A DNA stretch of 64,000 nt from Allotamlana fucoidanivorans (GTDB lineage: Bacteria; Bacteroidota; Bacteroidia; Flavobacteriales; Flavobacteriaceae): positions 1 through 64,000 of the forward strand of contig NZ_CP074074.1 in the NCBI RefSeq assembly GCF_045788535.1. Reading direction: 5' to 3'. Shown piece after piece: positions 52,411 through 61,368 of the stretch. The position numbers and the translations under genes are program-made. The notes beneath the pieces were generated by a model that ran no database searches, was not told the DNA's origin, and saw only the letters and a program-made list of their open reading frames with translations. Position 1 is the first letter of the stretch. Every line of letters begins with the position of its first letter.

Positions 52411-54033
52411 TTACATATGTTTTGTTAAATCCTCAGCCCCTTCCTCTAAAGCTTCATGTTTAACATTTATAGCATCCATATACTTCGATAATTCTCGCTT
52501 AATTATTGGAGACAATATCACCACACCAATAATATTTGGTACAACCATGGCAAAAATCATGGCATCAGAGAAATCAATTACAGCACCAAGACTTATTGAA
52601 GAACCTATAACCACGAATAATAAAAATAATAGTTTATAGACTAAGTCACTAACCTTTCCTTTTCCGAATAAAAACACCCAACCTTGCATACCATAGTAAG
52701 ACCAAGAAATCATGGTTGAAAACGCAAATAGAATTACGGCCACTGTTAACACGATAGAAAAGTGTGGTATAACCGAATCAAAAGCCGTTGCTGTAAGTTC
52801 AACCCCTTCTTTAATAGGTACACCGTACTCCATAAAACTACCATCAAAGTTGGTAATAACAATCACCAAAGCTGTCATTGTACAAATTACAACCGTATCA
52901 ACAAAAGGCTCTAATAATGCTACAATTCCTTCACTGGCAGGATAGGTTGTTCGTACCGCAGAGTGAGCAATAGCGGCACTACCAACACCAGCTTCATTAG
53001 AAAAAGCTCCTCTACGAATGCCTTGAATCATAACCCCAATTAAACCACCTGCTATTCCTAAACCAGAAAATGCTCCTTCAAAAATTAAAGCAAAGGCATC
53101 ATCAATTAAATGCCAATTGGCCCCTAAAATAACTAAGGCTGCAAGCACATAAATACCAGCCATAAAAGGCACTACCTTTTCGGTTACGGCTGCTATTCTT
53201 TTAATTCCTCCAATTATCACCACAGCCACTAAAATAGCCATAACAATACCAAAATACAATCTAGCGTTTGAGCTTTCAAGTTCAAACAACTTAATAAACT
53301 GAGCAGCCGCTTGATTTGCTTGAAACATATTTCCCCCTCCAAAGGACCCCCCAATAACAAAAATAGCAAACAACACAGCCAACACTTTTCCAAAACCGCC
53401 CATGTTTTTCTCTCTAAACCCTTTGGTTAGGTAATACATAGGTCCACCATATACTGTACCATCTTTAGCCACATCGCGATATTTAACCCCTAAAGTGCAT
53501 TCTGCAAACTTAGAGGCCATCCCTATAAAACCTGCAAGAATCATCCAAAACGTAGCGCCAGGACCACCAATAGAAAGCGCTACTGCTACTCCTGCAATGT
53601 TTCCTAAACCAACTGTAGCTGACAATGCTGCGGTTAGAGCTTGAAAATGAGACACCTCGCCATGGGCACTATCATCCCTTAAGGTTTCAATGATATTCTC
53701 ATCTTCATTTGGTGTTTGATCTCCATATAACGTATCGGCTCCATGCTTTTCAATATCTTCATATTTTCCTTGAACTACTCTAATAGCCGTTTTAAAACCT
53801 GTAATGTTTATAAACTTAAAAAAAATAGTAAAAAACAAAGCACCACCTACTAAAACTATTAATACCCAAGGCACTTTAACTGTTTCAGAAAATGGAATTT
53901 CATAAAATATGCCTTCTACAAACCACCCCGTATAGTCTTTAAAAACGCGGTCAATTTTTTCTGGGGTTGATTCCTTTGCAAATGTTAAAAATGGTGCTAT
54001 TAAAGTAAATAATGAAAGAAAATATTTCTTCAT
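52411..54033 (-). CDS. Alanine/glycine:cation symporter, AGCS family
   Basis: A 540-residue membrane protein with about ten helices after a signal-anchor N-terminus. It carries the family signatures GNIAGVAVALSIGGPGATFWM (here in parts) and NEAGVGSAAIAHSAVRT, as well as SWSYYGMQGWVFLFG. It imports alanine or glycine with Na+ or H+. The N-terminal extension (MKKYFLSLFTLIAPFLTFA) looks like a signal peptide ahead of the first transport helix, which is common in this group in Bacteroidota. Confidence 0.9.
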   Translation of the reverse strand: MKKYFLSLFTLIAPFLTFAKESTPEKIDRVFKDYTGWFVEGIFYEIPFSETVKVPWVLIVLVGGALFFTIFFKFINITGFKTAIRVVQGKYEDIEKHGADTLYGDQTPNEDENIIETLRDDSAHGEVSHFQALTAALSATVGLGNIAGVAVALSIGGPGATFWMILAGFIGMASKFAECTLGVKYRDVAKDGTVYGGPMYYLTKGFREKNMGGFGKVLAVLFAIFVIGGSFGGGNMFQANQAAAQFIKLFELESSNARLYFGIVMAILVAVVIIGGIKRIAAVTEKVVPFMAGIYVLAALVILGANWHLIDDAFALIFEGAFSGLGIAGGLIGVMIQGIRRGAFSNEAGVGSAAIAHSAVRTTYPASEGIVALLEPFVDTVVICTMTALVIVITNFDGSFMEYGVPIKEGVELTATAFDSVIPHFSIVLTVAVILFAFSTMISWSYYGMQGWVFLFGKGKVSDLVYKLLFLLFVVIGSSISLGAVIDFSDAMIFAMVVPNIIGVVILSPIIKRELSKYMDAINVKHEALEEGAEDLTKHM

Positions 54034-54134
54034 AAGAAAGTTTTAGTTTTTAAGATATCAAACAATTGTCATGTGTAAGTCGGGCAAGATGCTAAAAAAA
54101 AATGATTTTATAAAACATTGCTTGTTAAAATGGC

Positions 54135-55160
54135 CTAAACCGAATCAATATTGTAAATGCTATTCAAAGCTTCTATTTGTTCTGGCCTTCCTAAAACAAT
54201 AATCTTAGAATTTAATTCCAATTTCATTTCAGCCTCAGGATTTACGATATATTGACCATTGCCATCTTTGTAACCAATAACAGTACACCCCGTTTTTCTT
54301 CTTAAATCTAAATCTTTAATTGTTTTAGTATCTTTTGAACTATAAAGTTTTTCAACGGCCACTTCTTCAATATTTATATCTGATTTACCTACAATAGACA
54401 AATTATCTATAAATTCCATCAATCCCGGTACTACAACCAAAGAAGCCATATGATCACCACCTATTTTATCTGGCAAAATAACGTTATTAGCTCCTGCAAA
54501 TTTTAGCTTATCATAAGAAGATTCATTTGAAGCTCTACTAATTATATTGATTTTATCATTGAGTTGCCTTGTTGAAAGCACTACGAACAAGTTATCGGCA
54601 TCATTTGGGAGCGCTGAAATAAAACAAGAAGCTCTATTAACACCAGCTGCCATAAGTATTTCATCTTCATTTGCATTGCCAATCACATAAGGAACATTGT
54701 CTATTTGTAAGCGACCTTCCATTTCTCTATTTTTTTCAATAACTACAAAGGGTTTTTTGTAAGCAGCAAGTTTTCTTGCAGCCTGCTTTCCGTTTCTCCC
54801 ATAGCCACAAATAACAATATGATTTTTAAAAGCATCTATAAGTTTTTGCATCTTTTTTTGTTTTAGTTCTTCAATATCATTTTTGCTCAAAATATATTCT
54901 GTGATAATAGATAAAGCATACCCTACAATAACTACACTTGCCAAAATCAAAAATATGGTAAAAATCTTAGATTCATCATCTAGAGGCACCACTTCACTAA
55001 ACCCAACAGTCGTCATGGTAATCACTGTCATATAAAGCGCATCAATCCAGGTATACTCAGAAATAAAAACGTACCCAATTACTCCAACAAGCAAAATAAC
55101 AACCAGCAAAAATAGCGCAGTATATATTTTTGTTCGAAAAAATCTTATTAATGGATTCAT
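54135..55160 (-). CDS. Two-helix potassium channel with TrkA-N/TrkA-C domains
   Basis: A 341-residue ion channel subunit. Two helices (about residues 12-33 and 66-90) enclose a pore loop with the selectivity filter TVGFSE, where K+ channels usually read TVGYGD. A cytoplasmic RCK/TrkA-N domain follows (ICGYGRNGKQAARKL, nucleotide-binding GxGxxG) with the C-terminal TrkA-C domain (about 260-335). It would gate K+ flux in response to nucleotide or ligand. The adjacent PspC protein is encoded three bases upstream. Confidence 0.85.
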   Translation of the reverse strand: MNPLIRFFRTKIYTALFLLVVILLVGVIGYVFISEYTWIDALYMTVITMTTVGFSEVVPLDDESKIFTIFLILASVVIVGYALSIITEYILSKNDIEELKQKKMQKLIDAFKNHIVICGYGRNGKQAARKLAAYKKPFVVIEKNREMEGRLQIDNVPYVIGNANEDEILMAAGVNRASCFISALPNDADNLFVVLSTRQLNDKINIISRASNESSYDKLKFAGANNVILPDKIGGDHMASLVVVPGLMEFIDNLSIVGKSDINIEEVAVEKLYSSKDTKTIKDLDLRRKTGCTVIGYKDGNGQYIVNPEAEMKLELNSKIIVLGRPEQIEALNSIYNIDSV

Positions 55161-55163
55161 AAA

Positions 55164-55391
55164 TTACAGGTCAAAAACAGATGAACGTTTGGTATAAACT
55201 AAATCTTTTATCCGCATCCAGAATGCTAAAAACAAATATAACGCGAAACCAAAACCAACAGTTACAAAGGTTAAGTACATAAAAGATGTACGTACCACCT
55301 TTGCCCGAATACCTAACCTGTCGGCAATACGCTGACAAACATAATATCCATGTTTTTGAAAAAATAATAATGGCTTGTAAATAACGTTCAT
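55164..55391 (-). CDS. PspC domain-containing small membrane protein
   Basis: A 75-residue protein consisting of a PspC domain: a short cytoplasmic part with VCQRIADRLGIRAKVVRTSF and a long membrane helix (about residues 40-62). The ATG at 55391 gives the usual length; the in-frame start at 55406 adds five residues. Three bases separate it from the K+ channel gene, so both are likely made together. PspC proteins sense membrane stress in other bacteria. Confidence 0.83.
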   Translation of the reverse strand: MNVIYKPLLFFQKHGYYVCQRIADRLGIRAKVVRTSFMYLTFVTVGFGFALYLFLAFWMRIKDLVYTKRSSVFDL

Positions 55392-55427
55392 GCCGCAATT
55401 TAACACTTACTTTATTTGTTTAAAAGT

Positions 55428-56699
55428 TTATTCACTTAAAAGTTGATTTCCAATAGCACACTCTAAACATTTATGTTTAGCGCAGTAGACGGTTTTAAGC
55501 TGAATTAAGGCTTGAGATTCAAAAGATGAATGCGCTATTTGTTTTAACTCATTAAATGCTTTTATAATATTATTTTTTTCCGAAGGCATAGATTTAGCCA
55601 GATTGAAAATAGATGTTTCAGCCAGTTCTCCTTGTTTCATGGCATACCAAAACTTAATAGGAATGATTGTATTAATCACTAACAAATCAATAAATGATTT
55701 TGAGAGCGACTTTACCGTAGGCTTTGAGCTTTTTTGAAAAGTATAATGTGCCTCCCAGAACTTAGATGTATTCACTTTAAAAAGTTTATAAATATCATCT
55801 ATATTTTTTGCCTCTATTACCTTTGAAAACAAATTATCCTGCAGATGATAAAGATTTGTTAATTGAGACAACCGAATGGTAGGAAAATTTGACGGTCTCA
55901 ATCTGAAAAAATGTATTGGTAAAACTGTTGAATTTTCAATATGAAACTTTTGTTTTAAAAATGCGTAATCCTTTTTAAGGTTTTCAAAATAAGCATTTTC
56001 AAAATCTCCTTCAAGCAACCCTGCTTGCCCAAATAATAATGCCTCCAATTGCATTATATTAGACCTAGTTTTTCTAACGATGGAAAACCTAAAAGATTGC
56101 CCCAAACTAAAAAAAGCCTCACCATTAACTTTTAACCCAAAATTCTTGCACAGCATTTGAAACAAAACTGCTTCCCAGTCATTCTTTGTTGTTTTTAAAA
56201 TATTTTCAATAGTGCTCGATTTTCGTTCTAAGCGTTCTACATACAATCTTTCTAACCAATTATCAACCACAAAATCATCAACGCGAGCAAACGAGTCTTC
56301 ACAATTAATCCATTTGCTATTATTTATAAAAAGTTTATTGTAGGTTCCTAATATATCTTGGTTTACAATATGGCTTAACTCTAGGGTTGGAATCACAGAA
56401 TTATCTTTTCTAAATACATCAATATCGTGTTCCCAAACTACATGCAAAATCACATTATCATACGCTTGATCTGTTTCATGGTTATGCAAAAACCAATCAG
56501 ATGATTTTACATGAATTTCAACATTACCTGCCCATAGTTGGTTTGCTATTCTAACTTGAGCATTAAAAAAATCAGGCCCCGAATTTTGGTTATACTGTCC
56601 AACCGCATTGATGGTAATATTCTCACCTCTTGTGGTTTTTAAATTTGTTAATTGAACTTTTTTATGTTTCCATATATAGTGTAAAAAGTCTTCTTGCAT
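55428..56699 (-). CDS. DUF2851 family protein
   Basis: A 423-residue protein of the DUF2851 family, which is widespread in Bacteroidota and whose function is unknown. The N-terminal segment GQYNQNSGPDFFNAQVRI and the VEIHVKSSDWFLHNH motif are typical, with conserved Asp and Glu that could form a nuclease-type active site, and a late cysteine group (CAKHKCLECAIG). No signal peptide is seen. It is not tightly linked to its neighbours except for 22 bases to the PspC gene. Confidence 0.85.
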   Translation of the reverse strand: MQEDFLHYIWKHKKVQLTNLKTTRGENITINAVGQYNQNSGPDFFNAQVRIANQLWAGNVEIHVKSSDWFLHNHETDQAYDNVILHVVWEHDIDVFRKDNSVIPTLELSHIVNQDILGTYNKLFINNSKWINCEDSFARVDDFVVDNWLERLYVERLERKSSTIENILKTTKNDWEAVLFQMLCKNFGLKVNGEAFFSLGQSFRFSIVRKTRSNIMQLEALLFGQAGLLEGDFENAYFENLKKDYAFLKQKFHIENSTVLPIHFFRLRPSNFPTIRLSQLTNLYHLQDNLFSKVIEAKNIDDIYKLFKVNTSKFWEAHYTFQKSSKPTVKSLSKSFIDLLVINTIIPIKFWYAMKQGELAETSIFNLAKSMPSEKNNIIKAFNELKQIAHSSFESQALIQLKTVYCAKHKCLECAIGNQLLSE

Positions 56700-56958
56700 A
56701 CCATAAAAATAAAAACAATAAAGAAAATGAAAAATCTAAGTTTATTCAAGTAATATAAAAGAAGTTATCACTGAAATAGACTAAAAGCGAAGTTAATGAG
56801 CTCTTAATTACAAAAAAAATACTGATTTTAGCAATGTTAGAAGTTAAGATACTGCCTTTTTTTAGACGGTTTTTTTACAAAATATTTTTCAATAAGGCGA
56901 TAAAAAGCTTAACCACTATAATCTTTTTATATTTGTAATACGAAAACAAAGCACCCCA

Positions 56959-57354
56959 ATGGAAGCATTAACTCTTACAACGCCAGCTCTTTTATTTTCA
57001 GCTATTTCTTTAATTATGCTAGCCTATACCAATAGATTTTTAGCCTATGCTAGCGTGATTAGAAACTTACATGACAAATATCTTCAAAAGCATGATGAAA
57101 CACTTATGCGACAAATAAAGAACTTAAAGAAACGCCTATATTTAATTCGATCCATGCAAATTGCAGGTATTTCGAGTCTGTTACTTTGTGTTTTAACCAT
57201 GTTTTTGATTTATATTGAACAGCATCTCATAGCCGTTTGGATATTTGGTTTGGCCTTAATTTTACTAATCATCTCCTTAGCATTGTTAATTAGAGAAATT
57301 CAAATTTCAGTAAAAGCGCTAGAACATCATATTAGTGATATTGAAAAGGGATAG
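56959..57354 (+). CDS. DUF2721 membrane protein
   Basis: A 131-residue protein with three helices (about 5-25, 67-88 and 92-112) and a central basic segment (LMRQIKNLKKRLYLIRS). It matches DUF2721 proteins, whose function is unknown. It stands alone between divergent DUF2851 and the convergent GH2 gene; the intervening 259 bases upstream show no further gene. Confidence 0.75.
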   Translation: MEALTLTTPALLFSAISLIMLAYTNRFLAYASVIRNLHDKYLQKHDETLMRQIKNLKKRLYLIRSMQIAGISSLLLCVLTMFLIYIEQHLIAVWIFGLALILLIISLALLIREIQISVKALEHHISDIEKG

Positions 57355-57370
57355 TAAAACACCATCCCTT
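57346..57370. terminator. Short terminator after the DUF2721 gene
   Basis: AAGGGAT and ATCCCTT form a 7-bp stem with an 11-base loop that includes the stop codon, followed by T/C-rich sequence. It is also placed downstream of the convergent GH2 gene. Confidence 0.45.
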
Positions 57371-57406
57371 CTCTTTATAACTCGTAATAGTTTTATTAAT
57401 CGGAAA

Positions 57407-59950
57407 TCAATTTCCGTAATCTCTTGCTCTAGGCACATTGACACCACTATCATAAGTTTTACCTCCTGTGAATTCATCAAAAAAACGATAGTAGTTGCCA
57501 TAACCAAACTCAGTCTCTAAAACGCGTCGTTCATCTCTCATTTTTTGAAACATTTTTGTAGCTTCTTTTTGGTCGCCTATTAAGAAAAAGTAATCATTTT
57601 CTGATAGAATCTCTCCTTTTTTATTAACTAATTTTAATTCGACCAATACTTTTTCATCAACTTGCTTTAAAACATCTGCCGATATGGTTTCAAACTTTTT
57701 GGCACTATTTGCTTTTACCGTACCAATTTTGAATGTTTCTTCTTTTAATAATTTACCATGATTATCTTTAAAAATTATACTAGCTTGGCAGTTTTTAAAA
57801 TCTTCAAACAAATCATTCACCACCCATAATTCGCCTTTAAAAGCTTCATTTTTACTCCATCTTCTTTTTTCAAACGACAGGTTAATCAACAAAGGTTGAT
57901 AGGCTTTCTTAACAAAATCATAAGATCGTTTAGGTTCTTGATAATTATCAACAATACCCCATTTCATATCTGGCCAATACGTTATAAAATGACACAGTGC
58001 AATACCACTCAAGCTAGGTTTTTGTCTTCTAAAATATTCTATACCGTTTTGAAATATTATACCTTGTGTGTCTTGGGAAGCATTAACAAATTCTTCAAGG
58101 GATCCTATTTTTTCATCACCAAACACATCCCAATTTTGCATTCTTAATCGTACTAAATCTGCCCAATGGTGCCCCCAGCTTAACCCAGGTGTCCATAATT
58201 CATCTTCTGGAATAAACTTCTTTAAACTTTCAATTGATGGTACCGAAGTAATAGCAAACTCTGGTACAATTGGAAATTCCATGGTTTTCAACCAATCTTC
58301 ATGTAAAAAACTCCCCATGTCATAAAAATATCTTAAGGCATGAACCGCTTCCTTGGGTTTAAACCCAGCCTCTTGAGACACCTCACAAGTTAGCGGAGAA
58401 TCTGGCACATACGGTAAATCAACATAAGCCTGAAGCGAGTCTCCAAGTCGTTCTAGAAATTCTCTACCAAATTTTGCGTCTCTGGTTCTTAATAGCATTT
58501 CTTCTCCACCTTCCATCATAATCAATGATGGATGATTTCTACGCTCTTTAACTACACGCACACCTTCATTAAAAATCTCAGCCAACTCTTCTTCCTTATC
58601 AGGAATATTACCCGTTCCTAAAGGAATCATATCTTGCCAAACTGTAATCCCCATTTCATCACAATATTGATAAAATTCAGGAATCTCTGGAGGATGCCAA
58701 CCAAATATCCTAATATTATTCATGTTAGCATCTTTAGCTAACTGAATGAGTGTTTTATATTCTTCAATTGACGTTCTACCTACAAAAATATCTGGTGGCC
58801 CTCCCCAACACGCCGAACGAATAAAATGAAACTTACCATTTATATATGTTGACCTTGGAAAGGACACATCAACATCCTTTTTAAATCCTGGATTCCATTT
58901 TGAGGTAACTTCCCTTATACCAAAAGTAATTTCTTTGAAATCTTGATTAAATTTTCCTTCCTTTAAAGAAATTCTAGCTTTATATAAATTAGGTTTCCCC
59001 ATATCCCAAGGCCACCATAATTTAGGATTATCTAAATGAATATTGTGTGTAACTTTATGTATTCCTGGTTCAACCAATGCTGAGAACGTCACTGTTTTTA
59101 CTTTTGAAGAAAAATTCTTCCCTTCTAAAGATGCTACAAAATTCATATTTTTTGCAGAAGATTCGGTATTTTCTACTGTAAGTTCTAAACTAACATCGGC
59201 TGAATTATCTTTATTAATAGAAGTATTAGCATATACATCATCAAAACGCACTTTCCCTGTAGATATCATTTTTACAGGACGGATAATTCCAAACGGAACT
59301 AAATCACGCCAATAATCTCCAAACCAAGGCGTTTTCTTTCCCGCTACCAAAGCATTGACACGTGGTGGAGGATCTAACTTTATCATAAGCATATTAGTAC
59401 TTGAGAGTCGTTTTTTAGATACTCTTAAATAGTTAGTAACATCAAACGAAAAACCAGAAAAGGCTCCTTCATGTCTTCCTAAATAATGCCCGTTTAACCA
59501 TACATCACATGCATAATCTACGCCTTCAAAAACAATTTTTACAACCTTATTATCTACAGGTTCGCTTACATGAAACTGGTGTGCATACCACCACTCATAT
59601 TGCTGTACCCATTGTGCTTTAACACTGTTTCTCCCAAAATAAGGATCTTCAATAACACCAGCTTTCCACAAATCAGTATACACATCTCCTGGCACTTTAG
59701 CATAATTCCATACTAATGTTTCAATATCCTCTGGTGGTAATTGAGGGAGTCCCATTTTTACTCCTTCACCAGGAAGCATCATTTTCATGGTCCATTTCAC
59801 ACCACTTAAATCTCTTATCAATTGGCTGTTTTCAGTATGGGAAATCATCGTATTGGGCTGAGCCTGTAACATAGTAGACAGCAGACAAAAGATGAATACT
59901 CCCATTATTAGCTTTTTGTAATTTGTAGAGTATTTATTTTTTAGAAACAT
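57407..59950 (-). CDS. Glycoside hydrolase family 2 protein, beta-mannosidase-like
   Basis: An 847-residue exported protein with a signal peptide (cleavage near LQAQ). Domains in order: jelly-roll sugar-binding domain (VPGDVYTDLWKAGVIEDPYFG, as in beta-mannosidases), beta-sandwich, and a TIM-barrel with NMNNIRIFGWHPPE and the nucleophile region VPEFAITSVPS. The acid/base site reads GGEE (E484 as the catalytic Glu) where mannosidases have GNNE, so the preceding Asn is lost. It may act on mannose-type or glucosamine-type chains. I start at 59950; the upstream TTG lies in the promoter. Confidence 0.82.
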   Translation of the reverse strand: MFLKNKYSTNYKKLIMGVFIFCLLSTMLQAQPNTMISHTENSQLIRDLSGVKWTMKMMLPGEGVKMGLPQLPPEDIETLVWNYAKVPGDVYTDLWKAGVIEDPYFGRNSVKAQWVQQYEWWYAHQFHVSEPVDNKVVKIVFEGVDYACDVWLNGHYLGRHEGAFSGFSFDVTNYLRVSKKRLSSTNMLMIKLDPPPRVNALVAGKKTPWFGDYWRDLVPFGIIRPVKMISTGKVRFDDVYANTSINKDNSADVSLELTVENTESSAKNMNFVASLEGKNFSSKVKTVTFSALVEPGIHKVTHNIHLDNPKLWWPWDMGKPNLYKARISLKEGKFNQDFKEITFGIREVTSKWNPGFKKDVDVSFPRSTYINGKFHFIRSACWGGPPDIFVGRTSIEEYKTLIQLAKDANMNNIRIFGWHPPEIPEFYQYCDEMGITVWQDMIPLGTGNIPDKEEELAEIFNEGVRVVKERRNHPSLIMMEGGEEMLLRTRDAKFGREFLERLGDSLQAYVDLPYVPDSPLTCEVSQEAGFKPKEAVHALRYFYDMGSFLHEDWLKTMEFPIVPEFAITSVPSIESLKKFIPEDELWTPGLSWGHHWADLVRLRMQNWDVFGDEKIGSLEEFVNASQDTQGIIFQNGIEYFRRQKPSLSGIALCHFITYWPDMKWGIVDNYQEPKRSYDFVKKAYQPLLINLSFEKRRWSKNEAFKGELWVVNDLFEDFKNCQASIIFKDNHGKLLKEETFKIGTVKANSAKKFETISADVLKQVDEKVLVELKLVNKKGEILSENDYFFLIGDQKEATKMFQKMRDERRVLETEFGYGNYYRFFDEFTGGKTYDSGVNVPRARDYGN

Positions 59951-59968
59951 AAAACAAGTATTTTGCCA

Positions 59969-60000
59969 CAAATATAATCATTTATGAAACTAATTTCAAA
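59969..60000 (-). promoter_or_regulatory. Promoter of the GH2 gene
   Basis: Minus-strand TTTG (59997-60000), 20 bases, then TATATTTG (59969-59976, exact -7). It argues that the true start codon is the ATG at 59950, not the TTG at 59971. Confidence 0.65.
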
Positions 60001-60124
60001 TATGAAAACAAAATTCATGTATAAACAATGATAAAATATTTACACAAGAAACAACAGCACCTGCATAAAGAATTTTTAACAAATAAAAATTTCTTATATA
60101 GTACTGTATAAATTGAACTAAACC

Positions 60125-61360
60125 TTAAGTGAATCTAATAGCTTTTACAGGCGAAATTTTGGTTACTATGTATGATGGCAGTAAAAGCATTAATACACAT
60201 AGCACTAACGTTCCTATATTTAAACATAGTATATACCAGAAACTTATATAAACGGGGGCTTCAGTTACATAATATACACTAGGGTCTAGCTGAAACAATT
60301 TTAAATATTTTTGCACAAATAAAATACCAAGCCCCAAAACATTTCCCCAAAACAAACCCAATAAAATTAAATAAGAGGCATTATACAAAAACAACTTTCT
60401 AATACTCCAATTATTACTTCCTAAGGCTTTTAAAATACCTATCATTTGCGTACGCTCTAAGATTAAAACCAACAAAGCAGTAATCATATTGATACCCGCA
60501 ATTAAAATCATGATACCAATAATTCCGTAAATATTTTTATCAAATATCTTTATCCATTCAAAAATGGAATAGTATTTATCTTCAATGGTTTGTGTGTTTA
60601 AGGTTGATGGTGTGTTTTGATAAATCTCCTTTCCTTTGGTTTCAAGGTCATCATAATCTTCTATAAAAACTTCAAAGCTGCCAACTTGATTGTTCTCCCA
60701 TCGGTTAATACGTTGTAAATGCCGAATATCTCCTATAACATAACTGGCATCAAAATCTTGAAAGCCCGAATTATATATTCCAACAATATTGTATGTAATG
60801 ATGTTGGGTAATTTTTCAGGATCATCTTTTGCAAATACCATTTGAAAGGTATCATGAACCTTAAAACCTAATCTATTAGCCAGATATTCAGAAACAAGTA
60901 CGTCTTCATTTCGCTTATTTGTATAATCGGGCAACCTACCTGCTATTAAAAATTCTTTAAAAAAATCCCAATCATAATCTGCTCCAACACCTTTAAGATA
61001 AGCACCTTCAAAATCGGTGGTTGTTCTAATTACGCCAAACTTAGAGGCTACAGCCTGAATGTGTTTAACCCCTTCAACAGTTTTAAATTCGGGGTAAAAC
61101 TCTTGCTCCTTAGATATTGGGAATATACTTTCAAGTGAATTGTTGCTATCATAATTAGTAATAACAACATGACCATTAAACGCCACAACTTTATCTCGTA
61201 TTTTTTGTTGCAATCCTATCCCGGTAGCAATAGCTACCATCATCACGACAATACCGATAGCTATAGCGGCAATACCAATTTTTATTATTGGTGCCGATAT
61301 ACTACTTTTATACGCTTTACTACCTATAATGCGTTTAGCTATAAAAAACTCGTAATTCAA
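60125..61360 (-). CDS. ABC transporter permease, LolC/LolE-like (FtsX family)
   Basis: A 411-residue inner-membrane protein with one N-terminal helix (about residues 25-48), a large periplasmic domain (about 50-280) and three C-terminal helices, the topology of LolC/E lipoprotein-release permeases. FNGHVVITNYD and the helix with GILKALGSNNWSIRKLFL are typical. No partner ATPase is adjacent. Lipoprotein transfer to the outer membrane is the likely role; MacB-like export is the alternative. Confidence 0.85.
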   Translation of the reverse strand: MNYEFFIAKRIIGSKAYKSSISAPIIKIGIAAIAIGIVVMMVAIATGIGLQQKIRDKVVAFNGHVVITNYDSNNSLESIFPISKEQEFYPEFKTVEGVKHIQAVASKFGVIRTTTDFEGAYLKGVGADYDWDFFKEFLIAGRLPDYTNKRNEDVLVSEYLANRLGFKVHDTFQMVFAKDDPEKLPNIITYNIVGIYNSGFQDFDASYVIGDIRHLQRINRWENNQVGSFEVFIEDYDDLETKGKEIYQNTPSTLNTQTIEDKYYSIFEWIKIFDKNIYGIIGIMILIAGINMITALLVLILERTQMIGILKALGSNNWSIRKLFLYNASYLILLGLFWGNVLGLGILFVQKYLKLFQLDPSVYYVTEAPVYISFWYILCLNIGTLVLCVLMLLLPSYIVTKISPVKAIRFT

Positions 61361-61368
61361 TTTTATCT

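Noticed and set aside
55171..55398. 75-codon frame overlapping the PspC gene
   Set aside because: It is the shifted frame of the PspC gene, with many His, Cys and Tyr and no domain; the other frame shows a clear PspC.
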